From: Planctomycetota bacterium
GTDB taxonomy: Bacteria; Planctomycetota; Planctomycetia; Pirellulales; Pirellulaceae
Direction of reading: 5' to 3'
Assembly: GCA_029259935.1 (NCBI GenBank)
Contig: JAJDEH010000392.1
Location: 1-23,493, forward strand
Length of the DNA: 23,493 nucleotides
Part shown: positions 1 to 8,137 of the stretch, piece by piece
How the letters are laid out: each line of letters opens with the position of its first letter
How positions within the stretch are numbered: position 1 is the stretch's first letter
Translations under genes and position numbers: made by a program
Notes under the pieces: generated by a model
Seen by the model: the letters and a program-made list of their open reading frames with translations, nothing else
What the model was told of the DNA's origin: nothing
The model's database searches: none

Positions 1-216
1 ATGGTCGCTATCCGACATGGCCGTGGTCGGGGTTTCATCTTGGCTTTGTTGCAGTGCCCGCTGCCGGCCCTGGATTTGTCTTTCGATTTGAGCTTGCCGA
101 TCACCGAACTTGGGCGTTACCAGCATCAGCGCGACCAGGCCGGCCGTGGCGAATAGGTAGCCCCAAAACCAGGGCGAATCGGTGATCGGTTTTTTCGCTG
201 GAGCTTCCGTGGACAT
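1..216 (-). CDS. Hypothetical one-TM protein, truncated at the window edge
   Basis: An open frame begins with ATG at 216 and runs off the left edge without a stop, giving 72 visible residues. A polar N-terminus (MSTEAPAKKPITDS) is followed by one hydrophobic segment at about residues 16-34 (WFWGYLFATAGLVALMLV). After that comes a charged, Gln- and Arg-rich stretch (residues 38-60) that could form a helix or coiled coil. It is probably a small inner-membrane protein with its N-terminus in the cytoplasm. It lies 38 bases downstream of the SMP-30 gene on the same strand and may share its transcript. I recognise no family and propose no function. The C-terminus is outside the window. Confidence 0.6.
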   Translation of the reverse strand, partial: MSTEAPAKKPITDSPWFWGYLFATAGLVALMLVTPKFGDRQAQIERQIQGRQRALQQSQDETPTTAMSDSDH

Positions 217-254
217 ACCGCCATTGTAAGGGCGATTTCAAATCCGTCCATGAA

Positions 255-1262
255 TCAACGATCCGAGCGTTTCGGCCACGGCACCCGCCCCGTGAACTTG
301 GTGCGGACACTCCACAGGGTACCGCCGGCGGTGATGTAGAGTGTCTTTAGATCCTCGTCGCCGAAGGTGCAGTTGGTGACCTCATCGCGAGGGATCGGAA
401 TGAACTCAATCAACTTGCCTTTGGGAGAAAAAACGTAAACGCCGCCCTTACGCTCATTGGTCTCGGCCGGCAAGTTCGGCTTGTTGGTGCCGCCCGCGAC
501 GTAAAGATTACCCCGCTGATCGAGTACCATTCCATCGGGACCTCGCGATTTACCCCAATCATGCACCAAGGTCTGGGTTTTGATATCGACGGTTCCATTT
601 TCTTGTAATTCAAACCGCCACAGCTTTCGCGCTCCGTCCACGTCGTTATTGTTGTTGTCGGCTACAAACAGGTAGCGATCGTCAGGCGTGACCAACAAGC
701 CGTTGGGGCGGTCGACTTCATGGGTGATGATTCGCGTGACGTCGCCACCGGGATCAATTCGATAAACGCCTTCGATGGGTCGCCCCTGTTTGTCGGTTTG
801 CTCCATTCCCGAGCGGTCACCGTAACGCGGGTCGGAGAAGTAGATTCGACCTCGTGAATCAACGGTAATATCATTGGGCTGATTGAACTTTTTTCCGCCG
901 TAGAGCTTGGCCAACACTTCTATCTTCCCATCCGTGCCGGTTCGTGTGACCCGCCGCCGAACTGGTTCGCAAGCCAGCAAGCGACCCTGGGGGTCAAAGA
1001 GCAATCCGTTGGTTCCCGCGTCGTGGCGATAGACGGTAAGTTGGCCGTCGCGGGTCAGCCGTTGGATGTGGCCCCCGCCGCTAAACAGCATGCCCAGCTT
1101 GGGATGCCAGGCCGGCCCTTCACCCGCGCCCTTTTCAAGGATCATCCGGGGCGGACCTTCGGTGACTTGTTGTTTCCCATCGTCCGCGCGGGTGCCCGTC
1201 AAGAATAAGGTCATTACCGCCGCCGCGCAGCCGAATAGGGCCGCTTTAAAATTGCGAGTCAT
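255..1262 (-). CDS. Secreted SMP-30/gluconolactonase-family protein
   Basis: This 335-residue protein has a clear Sec signal peptide (residues 1-26, likely cleaved after LTGTRA). The rest is a six-bladed beta-propeller of the SMP-30/gluconolactonase/LRE type. Family motifs are visible: EGPAWHP (E48), NQPNDITVD (N130-D131), DRPNGLLV (N187) and GPDGMVLD (D243). By analogy with SMP-30 lactonases, E48, N187 and D243 would be the divalent-metal ligands. Members hydrolyse sugar lactones, and secreted planctomycete paralogues are numerous with mostly untested substrates, so the exact reaction is unknown. The ATG at 1262 lies 3 bases beyond the stop of the zinc-ribbon gene, which suggests translational coupling. 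Its place behind a pilus operon gives no obvious functional link. Confidence 0.85.
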   Translation of the reverse strand: MTRNFKAALFGCAAAVMTLFLTGTRADDGKQQVTEGPPRMILEKGAGEGPAWHPKLGMLFSGGGHIQRLTRDGQLTVYRHDAGTNGLLFDPQGRLLACEPVRRRVTRTGTDGKIEVLAKLYGGKKFNQPNDITVDSRGRIYFSDPRYGDRSGMEQTDKQGRPIEGVYRIDPGGDVTRIITHEVDRPNGLLVTPDDRYLFVADNNNNDVDGARKLWRFELQENGTVDIKTQTLVHDWGKSRGPDGMVLDQRGNLYVAGGTNKPNLPAETNERKGGVYVFSPKGKLIEFIPIPRDEVTNCTFGDEDLKTLYITAGGTLWSVRTKFTGRVPWPKRSDR

Positions 1263-1265
1263 AGG

Positions 1266-2513
1266 TTAGTTGCTTAAAAGAATGGAGAGTTTTTCTTCCA
1301 GGTCATGGTCGCTGGGTGGAGAAAGCGCGCTTTTGGGGCCGGTGAGTCCGATGGAATGTGAGTGGTCTTCGGAGTAAAGCATTTTCAGCAGTTGACGGTA
1401 TCGCGCTCGTGCCGCGCGCTCGTTGCCGTGATTGCTGTCGGCCAGGGCGTTTCGCACGATCTGCTGATAGCGCAGCGAACCGTCGCCAATGTAGTACTTG
1501 GCGAGATGCTGGCGGGCTTCGGACTTCTTTTGCGAACGCGACTGGCTCGGCTGAGTGTCGACAAACAACATCAAGACCGACATGACCGCGCTAAAGCAAA
1601 GGGCGATTGCCATCAGCATCGGTTTCGAGTTTTGCTGATCCTTCTTCTCGGCTTCGGGCTTCGTTCCCTCATGAACCACCAGTTCGGGCAGCGTTCCGTC
1701 GGCTCCCAAAATGATTCGCGTCAAGGCCGCGCCGCCACTGACGAATTTCGCCGACTTTACCTTTCGCTCGGAAGGAGCCTGCAGGGGATCCGCGGCGGCC
1801 GGTTTGGAATCTGTCTTTTGCGGCGCGGCGTCCGGTGGCTTGGCAACTTCGTTCCCGGTTGTCTGAAGAATGGGCTGCGCGGTGCGCGGCGCGGCCGTTG
1901 AATTCGGAGGGGCTGGTGGAGCGGCCGTCGGTGACGGAATTGGCTGCAGAATTGGCTGAGCCGTTCGAGGCGCGGCACCTGACTGGCCTGGCGCGGACCC
2001 GACAGGTGGAGATGGCGTTGTTGGCGGTTGCAGAATTGGCTGAGCGGTACGGGGTGCCGCCGTGTTTCCGGGTGCGATCGCATCGGGCGGAGCCGAGCCC
2101 GCGGGCGGCGGCTGCGGAATCGGTTGCGCGGTGCGCGGGGTATCCGGACTTGCGATTGGAGGTTCAGGCTGCAAGTTGTTCGACTTCGCCACGGGGACGG
2201 CATGAGAACCGGGTGGCAACGTTCCAATGCCGTTACCGTTCTCGGGCGGACGTGGTGGCTGGGCGGCCGTCGTTTCAGATGGGGCGGGTTCAGTTCCGGG
2301 AGGTATAAATCCGGGAGGGTAGTAGCCCGCCGAGGGCGGTTGCGAAGTGGATCCCGCCGGCTGTGTGGGAGCGACTTTTGCGGCCACGGGAGGCGCATTG
2401 GCACTTACTGGAAACTGCTGACGGCAACGCGGACATTTGACCTTCTTCCCGATTACTGAATCGGGAGCGTTGAGTTCCTTTCCACAGCTAGGACAACTAA
2501 CTTTGACTGGCAT
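1266..2513 (-). CDS. Zinc-ribbon, proline-rich, single-TM protein
   Basis: This 415-residue protein has three visible parts. Residues 1-36 form a small zinc ribbon with CPSC (C7, C10) and CPRC (C27, C30). Residues 40-245 are a low-complexity linker rich in Pro, Ala, Thr and Gln, with four copies of a PRTAQPI(L/P)Q motif. Residues 299-317 are one transmembrane helix, followed by a polar, helical C-terminus of about 95 residues. The ribbon is probably cytoplasmic and the C-terminus periplasmic. Ribbons of this kind begin many planctomycete membrane proteins of unknown role. It starts 30 bases after tadC and may be part of the pilus transcript, but nothing in it is diagnostic of a pilus component. 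Function is unknown. Confidence 0.75.
   Translation of the reverse strand: MPVKVSCPSCGKELNAPDSVIGKKVKCPRCRQQFPVSANAPPVAAKVAPTQPAGSTSQPPSAGYYPPGFIPPGTEPAPSETTAAQPPRPPENGNGIGTLPPGSHAVPVAKSNNLQPEPPIASPDTPRTAQPIPQPPPAGSAPPDAIAPGNTAAPRTAQPILQPPTTPSPPVGSAPGQSGAAPRTAQPILQPIPSPTAAPPAPPNSTAAPRTAQPILQTTGNEVAKPPDAAPQKTDSKPAAADPLQAPSERKVKSAKFVSGGAALTRIILGADGTLPELVVHEGTKPEAEKKDQQNSKPMLMAIALCFSAVMSVLMLFVDTQPSQSRSQKKSEARQHLAKYYIGDGSLRYQQIVRNALADSNHGNERAARARYRQLLKMLYSEDHSHSIGLTGPKSALSPPSDHDLEEKLSILLSN
1863..2138 (-). repeat. Four in-frame imperfect repeats, about 84-base period
   Basis: Within the proline-rich linker of the zinc-ribbon protein, a PRTAQPI(L/P)Q motif recurs at residues 126-134, 154-162, 182-190 and 209-217, a spacing of 28, 28 and 27 codons. 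The DNA is also similar: the plus strand shows recurring cagaattggctgag-like blocks. The spacers between motifs are Pro/Ala/Ser-rich and less conserved. This fits expansion of a flexible linker by tandem duplication followed by divergence. Confidence 0.8.
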
Positions 2514-2543
2514 TTTTTCCGAACCAACTCGGCAATTCTAGAT

Positions 2544-3461
2544 TCAAAGGCCGAACTCAATATAGTTTAGCAGAAAGGGTCCCAAGATGATGATCACGGT
2601 CGAAGCCATCACCAAAACTCCGGGCAACAACATGTTGACTCCCGCCTCGCCGGCGATGGTTTCCGCCCGCTGGCTTCGTTTCACCCGCAGCACATCGGCT
2701 TGCGTGCGAAAAATATTTGAAATCGGCGTGCCCAACTCTTCGCTCTGAATGATCGACCCCACGATGGCCGTGATTTCGTCATCTTTCAGCCGTTCTCGCA
2801 TATTGTCAAAGGCTTCGGTTCGTGCCTTGCCCATGTTCATATCGGTCAACACGCGGCCGAATTCCTCGGCGACCGGATGGCCTTCGAATTCAATGACGGC
2901 CTGCTTTAGGGCCAAAGTGAAGCTGGAACCCGCTTCGATCAACAGAGTCAGCAAATCCAAAAAGAACGGCATCCGTCTCTTGATGAGGACCAGGCGCTTG
3001 ACCGCTTGTTTGCTGAGTCTTCGCCGCATTAGCCAAAGCGCCGCTCCGCACAGCATGAATGCGGTGACACTGCCCATCGCACCCATGAAATAGGCGCAGG
3101 AATACAAAAAAATTGGAAACATCATCAGCGAAATCAGTTGCATGCGGGCCAGGTACTCTTCGGGCAACCAAAATCGCGACAAGCCGGCCGCCTGAATCTC
3201 GCGATAGATTTCCGGCAGTTGATCGCGAAACACTCCCCGGTTCAGACGAGCAAAGAATCGGATCACGGGTTGGAACATGCGAAACATCGAGTCGTGCCGG
3301 CGCAGCTCGTTGATGCGGCTGATGTCATACCGCCATTCGTCTTGCGCTTGCGCCAGGTCATCCGTGCTGAGAGCGGCCAGCAGCCAACAAACGGCCAGAA
3401 ACACCGCGCCACCCATGGCAAGGCTAGGCAGGAATGTCTCAAAATCGAGTGCGTTTTCCAT
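2544..3461 (-). CDS. tadC: Tad pilus inner-membrane platform protein TadC
   Basis: This 305-residue polytopic protein has a GspF/T2SSF domain at about residues 165-290. Hydrophobic segments lie near residues 12-30, 106-145 (probably two helices) and 275-299, and the cytoplasmic loop carries family features such as PFFLDLLTLLIEAG, a Glu- and Arg-rich helix, and QSEELGTPISNIF. TadC pairs with TadB as the membrane platform that the CpaF ATPase acts on to polymerise Flp pilin. It follows the TadB gene by 30 bases, the usual tadB-tadC order, and that order is why this copy is called TadC. Length is normal for the family. The start is ATG at 3461. Confidence 0.9.
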   Translation of the reverse strand: MENALDFETFLPSLAMGGAVFLAVCWLLAALSTDDLAQAQDEWRYDISRINELRRHDSMFRMFQPVIRFFARLNRGVFRDQLPEIYREIQAAGLSRFWLPEEYLARMQLISLMMFPIFLYSCAYFMGAMGSVTAFMLCGAALWLMRRRLSKQAVKRLVLIKRRMPFFLDLLTLLIEAGSSFTLALKQAVIEFEGHPVAEEFGRVLTDMNMGKARTEAFDNMRERLKDDEITAIVGSIIQSEELGTPISNIFRTQADVLRVKRSQRAETIAGEAGVNMLLPGVLVMASTVIIILGPFLLNYIEFGL

Positions 3462-3491
3462 TCAACTTAACCGGTCCAAGACCGCGCCTCG

Positions 3492-4346
3492 CTAAATTTC
3501 CGGGTTCAAAATTTTCACGGCCCAAACATAAGCAATCACGTTCAGCAGGATGGAAGCACTGAGCATGATCTGCCCCTCAATCCGGGAAAAGAATAGCCCC
3601 ACGTTGTCTGGGTCGACAAACGAATACACGATCAAGATGAACAGGGGAATGATCGCCATGTACACGGCCGATTTGCGGGATTGAGCGGTTTCCGAGCGGA
3701 CCTTTCGCTCCAACCGCTGTACTTCCAGCACCGAAGTCGAGATTCGTTCCACGGTTTCGTTCAGCCTTCCGCCACTCTCGCGGCTGGCCAATAGGGCCGC
3801 GGCGAAGAGGATGAAATTTTCACTGCGCAGCCGCTCTTTGGCCTCGGTCAACGTCCGTTCCAGCGGCTTGCCCATTTGATACTCGCCAACGATTTGTCGG
3901 AACTCGTCGCGGATCGGGCGGGGGCATTCTTGCGTCAGCATCTCCAAGGCTTGGGCGATCGACATGCCGGCCCGAATCGCGCTGGAAAAGGTTACCATCG
4001 CGTCCGCCAGTTGGTCTTCGATCTTTTGGCGTCGACGGTCCGACCAGCGGCGAATGAGATACCAAGGTCCCGTTGACATCAAGGCGGCTACCAAGACGCC
4101 TATGGGCAGCACATCCAGCACACTCATGACGACGAAAATGGTCAGCGTCAGGCCCGCCCAAAAATTGAGCCAGCGCCGCAAGTTCTTCGTGGGAGCCCGC
4201 AGGCTGCGAAGACGGAACGCCAAATCGCGTTCTACGAAATCGAGAAACTGGGAGTAATTCGAACGACTCGCGAACGTTAGTACCGCCACGCAGATACCGG
4301 TTGCAACGGAAGTCGCTATAAGAAGTGGGTCGATCAAAGGATGCAC
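3492..4346 (-). CDS. tadB: Tad pilus inner-membrane platform protein TadB
   Basis: This 284-residue membrane protein has a T2SSF domain at about residues 112-240. Hydrophobic segments are near 7-26, 61-98 (two helices), 227-244 and 259-279. The cytoplasmic domain includes DAMVTFSSAIRAGMSIAQAL and ASRESGGRLNETVERIS, typical of TadB. It should form the pilus platform with TadC and contact the FHA-CpaF ATPase encoded just upstream. The start codon is GTG (4344-4346). No in-frame ATG lies near the N-terminus, and starting later would remove the first helix. No strong Shine-Dalgarno sequence is visible. A 112-base gap containing a hairpin separates it from the ATPase gene, much longer than most gaps in this operon. 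Confidence 0.9.
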   Translation of the reverse strand: MHPLIDPLLIATSVATGICVAVLTFASRSNYSQFLDFVERDLAFRLRSLRAPTKNLRRWLNFWAGLTLTIFVVMSVLDVLPIGVLVAALMSTGPWYLIRRWSDRRRQKIEDQLADAMVTFSSAIRAGMSIAQALEMLTQECPRPIRDEFRQIVGEYQMGKPLERTLTEAKERLRSENFILFAAALLASRESGGRLNETVERISTSVLEVQRLERKVRSETAQSRKSAVYMAIIPLFILIVYSFVDPDNVGLFFSRIEGQIMLSASILLNVIAYVWAVKILNPEI

Positions 4347-4436
4347 GCCGTAATTCTAAAAAATTGTCTCATTTGACGAAACTTCGGTGCCGTCGGGGAA
4401 GTCGTTGCTCGCTCCGCGAACAAAACGAAAACGCCA

Positions 4437-4453
4437 TGATCGCCGAGCGATCA
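4437..4453 (-). terminator. Hairpin with interrupted T-rich tail, possible attenuator
   Basis: In the gap between the FHA-CpaF stop and tadB, the minus-strand transcript can form a perfect 7-bp stem, TGATCGC-TCG-GCGATCA. A few bases later comes an interrupted T tract (GCGTTTTCGTTTTG). The stem is short and the tract broken, so at most this is a weak terminator or attenuator lowering expression of tadB, tadC and downstream genes. It could also be an RNA-processing or stability site. The symmetry is seen directly; the role is inferred. Confidence 0.35.
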
Positions 4454-4458
4454 GCGTC

Positions 4459-6366
4459 TTAGGTTGCCTCCAGTTTTTTGTCGGCGTAGAGAAACTCCAA
4501 TTCCAACAACTCTTTGGCCACCAGTGAATCGATAAACGACGGCAAGTTGCCCGTGGGACGCAACGACTTACCGTCACGACGGTTGAAAATGTCGTTCAAC
4601 ATCACATCGGTCGTTTCGGGGTGTAGGCCGGTCACTTCCGTTATCTGACTAACCACGCGCCGCCCACTGGGCAAGCGGTCGATGTGGACGACCAGATGGA
4701 TCGCGGAAGCGATCTGCCGATGGATCGAACTCATGGGAAGATCCGCGCCCATCAGCATCAGCAATTCCAGCCGCTCGATGACTTCTTGCGAACTGTTGGC
4801 GTGAATCGTCGTCATGGAACCATCGTGGCCCGTGTTCATGGCTTGAATCATATCCAGTGCTTCGCCGCCTCGGCACTCGCCGACGATGATTCGATCCGGC
4901 CGCATGCGCAAGGCGTTTCTAACGAGATCCCGAATCGTGTAGGCCCCCGTCCCTTCCACATTCGCCGGTTTACTTTCCAGGCACACGACATGCTCTTGGT
5001 GCAGTCGTAGTTCCGACGTGTCTTCGATCGTGACGATCCGCTCCCGGTAGGGAATAAAACCGCTGGTCACATTCAGCATGGTCGTCTTGCCGGAACCCGT
5101 ACCGCCACTAATGAGAACGCTGCGATGATCAATCACACACGCCCGCAGGAACTTGGCCGCCGACTCGGTGATCGACCCGAAGCCAATCAGATCGTCCATC
5201 GTTAGCCGCTGAATGGGGAATTTCCGAATGGTCAGGCAGGGTCCCTTGAGGGCCAACGGGGGGATAATCGCGTTGACTCGAGAACCGTCCGGCAGCCGCG
5301 CGTCGACCAGTGGTTGGCTCTTGTCGATACGCCGCCCGACCTGGGCGACGATTCTTTCAATAATCGACTCGGTCACTTTTTCGGAAATGAAGCGGCGGCC
5401 CGACTTCTGAATGATGCCTTCGCTTTCGACGTAGATTTGGTCACTGCGAACGACCATGATTTCGCTGATCGTGGGGGCGCGAAGCAAATCTTGCAGCGGG
5501 CCGAATCCGAACACGATATCTTTCAGGTCTTTCTTCAGCATCCGCAGAATCAGGTACTTGCGCAACTCGGCGTGCAGATGGGGCCGGACCAGATGGAAGT
5601 GGTCGTCGAACTGCTCTTCAACGCGATGGATCTTACCCGTGATGTCCGGCAGTTCTTCCAGCTTCAGTTTTTCACGCAGAAATTTCAGCAGGCTGTGCAG
5701 TTCCGTTTCGCGTTCGGGAACCAACGTCAGCGGAATGTCGAATTCGTTGGACGTTAGCGCCGCCAAATCGAAGATGTCGTCGTCACCTTGCTCCATGATC
5801 AACTGGTTGATCAAGTGGTCCCGCAGGCCCAGGCCGTTGACTTCTTCCAGCAACGTCTCGTTGCTATCGCCGAAGACATTCAGATCACGGCACACGTCTT
5901 CGATATTGTTCTCCAACAGCATGATGCTGTCGGAGAGGTCGCCACCCATCGATTCCATTTCAAAGAGGTCGAGCCGTTCCAGCAACTTTTTGTGGATCTT
6001 CAGTTCCAGGTCGGCAATGATCGAACGCAAATGGGCTTCCAGTTCGGTCTTCGAGATCGCCACCTTGGATTCGGTCTCGAAACTGATCGTATACGGCCAG
6101 ATGCGGACCTTCACGCCGATGTCGAACACGATCCGCTCGCCGCCCAGCACCTCGGTGTCACCCACCAAGCAACTGTTGACGCCAACGTTTTCCAGTTCCA
6201 ACTCGCCGTTGCCATCTAGGCGGCGGACGACGGCATGGCGGCGGGAAACCAGCGGACTGCGCAACACGAGGCCGTTGGTCGGATCACGTCCGATTTCAAT
6301 CTCGCCGTCTTCGACCTCAAGCATCGAACGGCGACTCTCGTTAACTTTGTTAAACCAGATCTTCAT
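4459..6366 (-). CDS. cpaF: FHA-domain CpaF-type pilus assembly ATPase
   Basis: This 635-residue protein fuses a phosphothreonine-recognition module to a secretion ATPase. Residues about 15-95 are an FHA domain with G26-R27, S41-R-R-H44 and N64, the conserved phosphopeptide-binding positions. Residues 100-240 are helical and charged, probably partly coiled coil, and resemble nothing I recognise. The CpaF/TadA ATPase occupies about 255-600: Asp box IEDTSEL (447-453), Walker A GGTGSGKT (421-428), Walker B RIIVGECRGGE (E497) and His box GHDGSMTTIHANS (513-525). It should power Flp pilus assembly through TadB/TadC, encoded next. The FHA domain suggests control by a Ser/Thr kinase (inference). A separate CpaF without FHA is encoded at 13166-14275. 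The start is ATG at 6366, 28 bases after the cpaB stop. Confidence 0.93.
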   Translation of the reverse strand: MKIWFNKVNESRRSMLEVEDGEIEIGRDPTNGLVLRSPLVSRRHAVVRRLDGNGELELENVGVNSCLVGDTEVLGGERIVFDIGVKVRIWPYTISFETESKVAISKTELEAHLRSIIADLELKIHKKLLERLDLFEMESMGGDLSDSIMLLENNIEDVCRDLNVFGDSNETLLEEVNGLGLRDHLINQLIMEQGDDDIFDLAALTSNEFDIPLTLVPERETELHSLLKFLREKLKLEELPDITGKIHRVEEQFDDHFHLVRPHLHAELRKYLILRMLKKDLKDIVFGFGPLQDLLRAPTISEIMVVRSDQIYVESEGIIQKSGRRFISEKVTESIIERIVAQVGRRIDKSQPLVDARLPDGSRVNAIIPPLALKGPCLTIRKFPIQRLTMDDLIGFGSITESAAKFLRACVIDHRSVLISGGTGSGKTTMLNVTSGFIPYRERIVTIEDTSELRLHQEHVVCLESKPANVEGTGAYTIRDLVRNALRMRPDRIIVGECRGGEALDMIQAMNTGHDGSMTTIHANSSQEVIERLELLMLMGADLPMSSIHRQIASAIHLVVHIDRLPSGRRVVSQITEVTGLHPETTDVMLNDIFNRRDGKSLRPTGNLPSFIDSLVAKELLELEFLYADKKLEAT

Positions 6367-6394
6367 TTTGGGTCGTGGCTTCGCGCGGCGTAGT

Positions 6395-7129
6395 TTATTC
6401 GTCGAATCTGGAATGGAGTACCGCCGTGACGCTGCGGGAGTTCACGGTGCTTAGCGCCTGCAGCAGCGACATCGCCTTGGCTTCGTATTTAGCTCCCTCG
6501 GTCTTCACAACGATGCCCAACTGATTTGAATTTCGGGTTTGAATCCGATGTGCCCGCGCCACCTTGGCCGATCCGATGCGACTGCCAATCGCCGCCACGC
6601 GAAATGGACCATGAACTTTGAACGCCCCACCGGGTCCGCCGTCAAACGGCTCCTCGGGGTCGGTCGGACCCGGGCGGACGCTGGGCCCGGGGCTAGTGGG
6701 GGCGCTAGGCACGATGAACGACACTTGGTCGCCCGGTTCGATCAGCGGGCTGCGCGAGCCCACATCGATCGGCAACAAGACCTCGTTCTCGCCCAGGGTC
6801 AGTTCCTCCGCCGGCGTCTGTGTATCGGCCAGTAAAAGTAAGTCGCCGCCACGCAACGCTCGCACCGTGGGTCTGCCGACCACCAACTGAATGTCAGCCC
6901 ACAAGTAGACGAACTTGTCGAGATTTTGGGCCCGATCGATGGGCAACTTCACCTTGATGAAGTGTTCCTGTTTCAACGTTTTGCCGGCATCAATCGAGCG
7001 ATCTTGGCGAATACCAATGAAGTCAATCGTTTCTACGTTCTTTATCTTAGTGGTGAGATACGCCATGTTGACGCCAATCGCCAACAGACCCATCGCTCCG
7101 GCAACAAGCAGTCCGGTAAGACCCTTCAT
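6395..7129 (-). CDS. cpaB: Flp pilus assembly protein CpaB/RcpC
   Basis: This 244-residue protein begins with an N-terminal membrane anchor (residues 5-25). An SAF-like domain follows at about 45-100 (RSIDAGKTLKQEHFIKVKL, then VGRPTVRALRGGDLLL). The RcpC domain is at about 115-235, with EVLLPIDVGSRSPLIEPGDQV (116-136) and AIGSRIG (180-186). CpaB/RcpC is a periplasmic protein that works with the outer-membrane secretin of the Tad apparatus. The spacer at 142-168 is Pro/Gly-rich. Its ATG overlaps the stop of the preceding gene by 4 bases (ATGA), which favours translational coupling. No secretin gene is present in the window, unlike the common cpaB-cpaC arrangement. Confidence 0.88.
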   Translation of the reverse strand: MKGLTGLLVAGAMGLLAIGVNMAYLTTKIKNVETIDFIGIRQDRSIDAGKTLKQEHFIKVKLPIDRAQNLDKFVYLWADIQLVVGRPTVRALRGGDLLLLADTQTPAEELTLGENEVLLPIDVGSRSPLIEPGDQVSFIVPSAPTSPGPSVRPGPTDPEEPFDGGPGGAFKVHGPFRVAAIGSRIGSAKVARAHRIQTRNSNQLGIVVKTEGAKYEAKAMSLLQALSTVNSRSVTAVLHSRFDE

Positions 7130-8115
7130 TGAGTTTTTTCTCCGGCGTGAGTTTCTTTAGGTCGAACGAACATGATCATTCCATTGATGACCAGGTCACC
7201 ATCCTGGGAAAAAGTCACATGAAGCGTTTGCTCTTCCCTGGTAGTGAAGCAGCAGCGCCAATTTTGTTGGCCCGATTGCCAGGAGCCTCGTCTTTGCCAA
7301 TCTTGTTTCACGGCCACTGCGTCAAAATGTTCCATCACGTCGCGGGGAGTGCCGCCGCCGCGAAATCCAATCAGCGAGCTTTCTCCCGACCCGACGGACA
7401 TCGTGCGCTGAAAACCTTCCGGCAACGCGATCCCTAAACGATCAGCATTGGGAGTTTCGCGCCCACGGACAAATGTGAACAGCGACCACTGAGTAGTACC
7501 GTTGTCGGCAACGGGTCCCTTAGGAAAAGCTAAAGACCAGCATACCACGCGGCGGCGGCCAACGGCAACTTGCAGGTCTCTTGCCGGCGTGCCGGGAGAT
7601 GCCGCAATCCGAACGCCAATGACCACCGGCAGCGGCATTTGCTGGGCATAAATCTGCCATTTGCCGGGTTCGGATTCGACCAAATCCTCTTGAGAAACCT
7701 TTTTCAGCCAGCGGGCGACGCCAGGGCCGGGCAACTCGTCGAGTGGGTCGGTGGATCGCACAATCTCCCGCGTCCGCACGTGCAGCCGCTTAACGACATC
7801 CTCGGCCGGGCCACTTAACCGCTCGCAGGACGCTTCCAAGTCGCTGTCGCCAAACTGAAGCGCGTGGGTCAAATGCTCGAAATTCGGCTGCGCCCTGCCG
7901 ACGACTGGTTTGGAAAGATCGCCCGTCCCCAGCGGATCGGCCGACATCCACTGAATCGCCTGTCGCCCAAAGGTTACTCCGGCAATGAGGATTATGCCGC
8001 TGGCCAGCAGATTCGTGGCCCACGCCGTCCAACGTTTGGAAAGCCGCGCGCGCGGTGAAGGGCCGGAGTTCGGGTCGGAGGAATTGCCTGGCCCCGCCTG
8101 CTGATTTGACGTCAT
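7126..8115 (-). CDS. Unrecognised one-TM protein inside the Tad operon
   Basis: This 329-residue protein has a polar N-terminus rich in Ser, Pro and Asn (1-30), one transmembrane helix (about 33-50, TNLLASGIILIAGVTFG) and a mainly beta-type C-terminal region of about 275 residues, probably periplasmic. There are few cysteines (C97, C192, C288, C289) and no enzyme motif that I can identify. It is sandwiched between a TadE-like gene (22 bases upstream) and cpaB (4-base ATGA overlap), so a role in pilus assembly is likely by context only. Its place and topology would suit a periplasmic accessory factor or a divergent assembly subunit. I recognise no family. The start is ATG at 8115. Confidence 0.7.
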   Translation of the reverse strand: MTSNQQAGPGNSSDPNSGPSPRARLSKRWTAWATNLLASGIILIAGVTFGRQAIQWMSADPLGTGDLSKPVVGRAQPNFEHLTHALQFGDSDLEASCERLSGPAEDVVKRLHVRTREIVRSTDPLDELPGPGVARWLKKVSQEDLVESEPGKWQIYAQQMPLPVVIGVRIAASPGTPARDLQVAVGRRRVVCWSLAFPKGPVADNGTTQWSLFTFVRGRETPNADRLGIALPEGFQRTMSVGSGESSLIGFRGGGTPRDVMEHFDAVAVKQDWQRRGSWQSGQQNWRCCFTTREEQTLHVTFSQDGDLVINGMIMFVRPKETHAGEKTQ

Positions 8116-8137
8116 CGTCGAGGTCCCTCGGTGGCCC

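Noticed and set aside
1757..2404. A 215-codon minus-strand frame overlapping the zinc-ribbon gene
   Set aside because: It is an Arg/Pro-rich out-of-frame reading of the repetitive proline-rich region, with no start context or domain.
5456..6454. A 332-codon open frame on the plus strand
   Set aside because: It is antisense to the FHA-CpaF gene, Ser/Arg-rich and low in complexity, as expected for a shadow frame.
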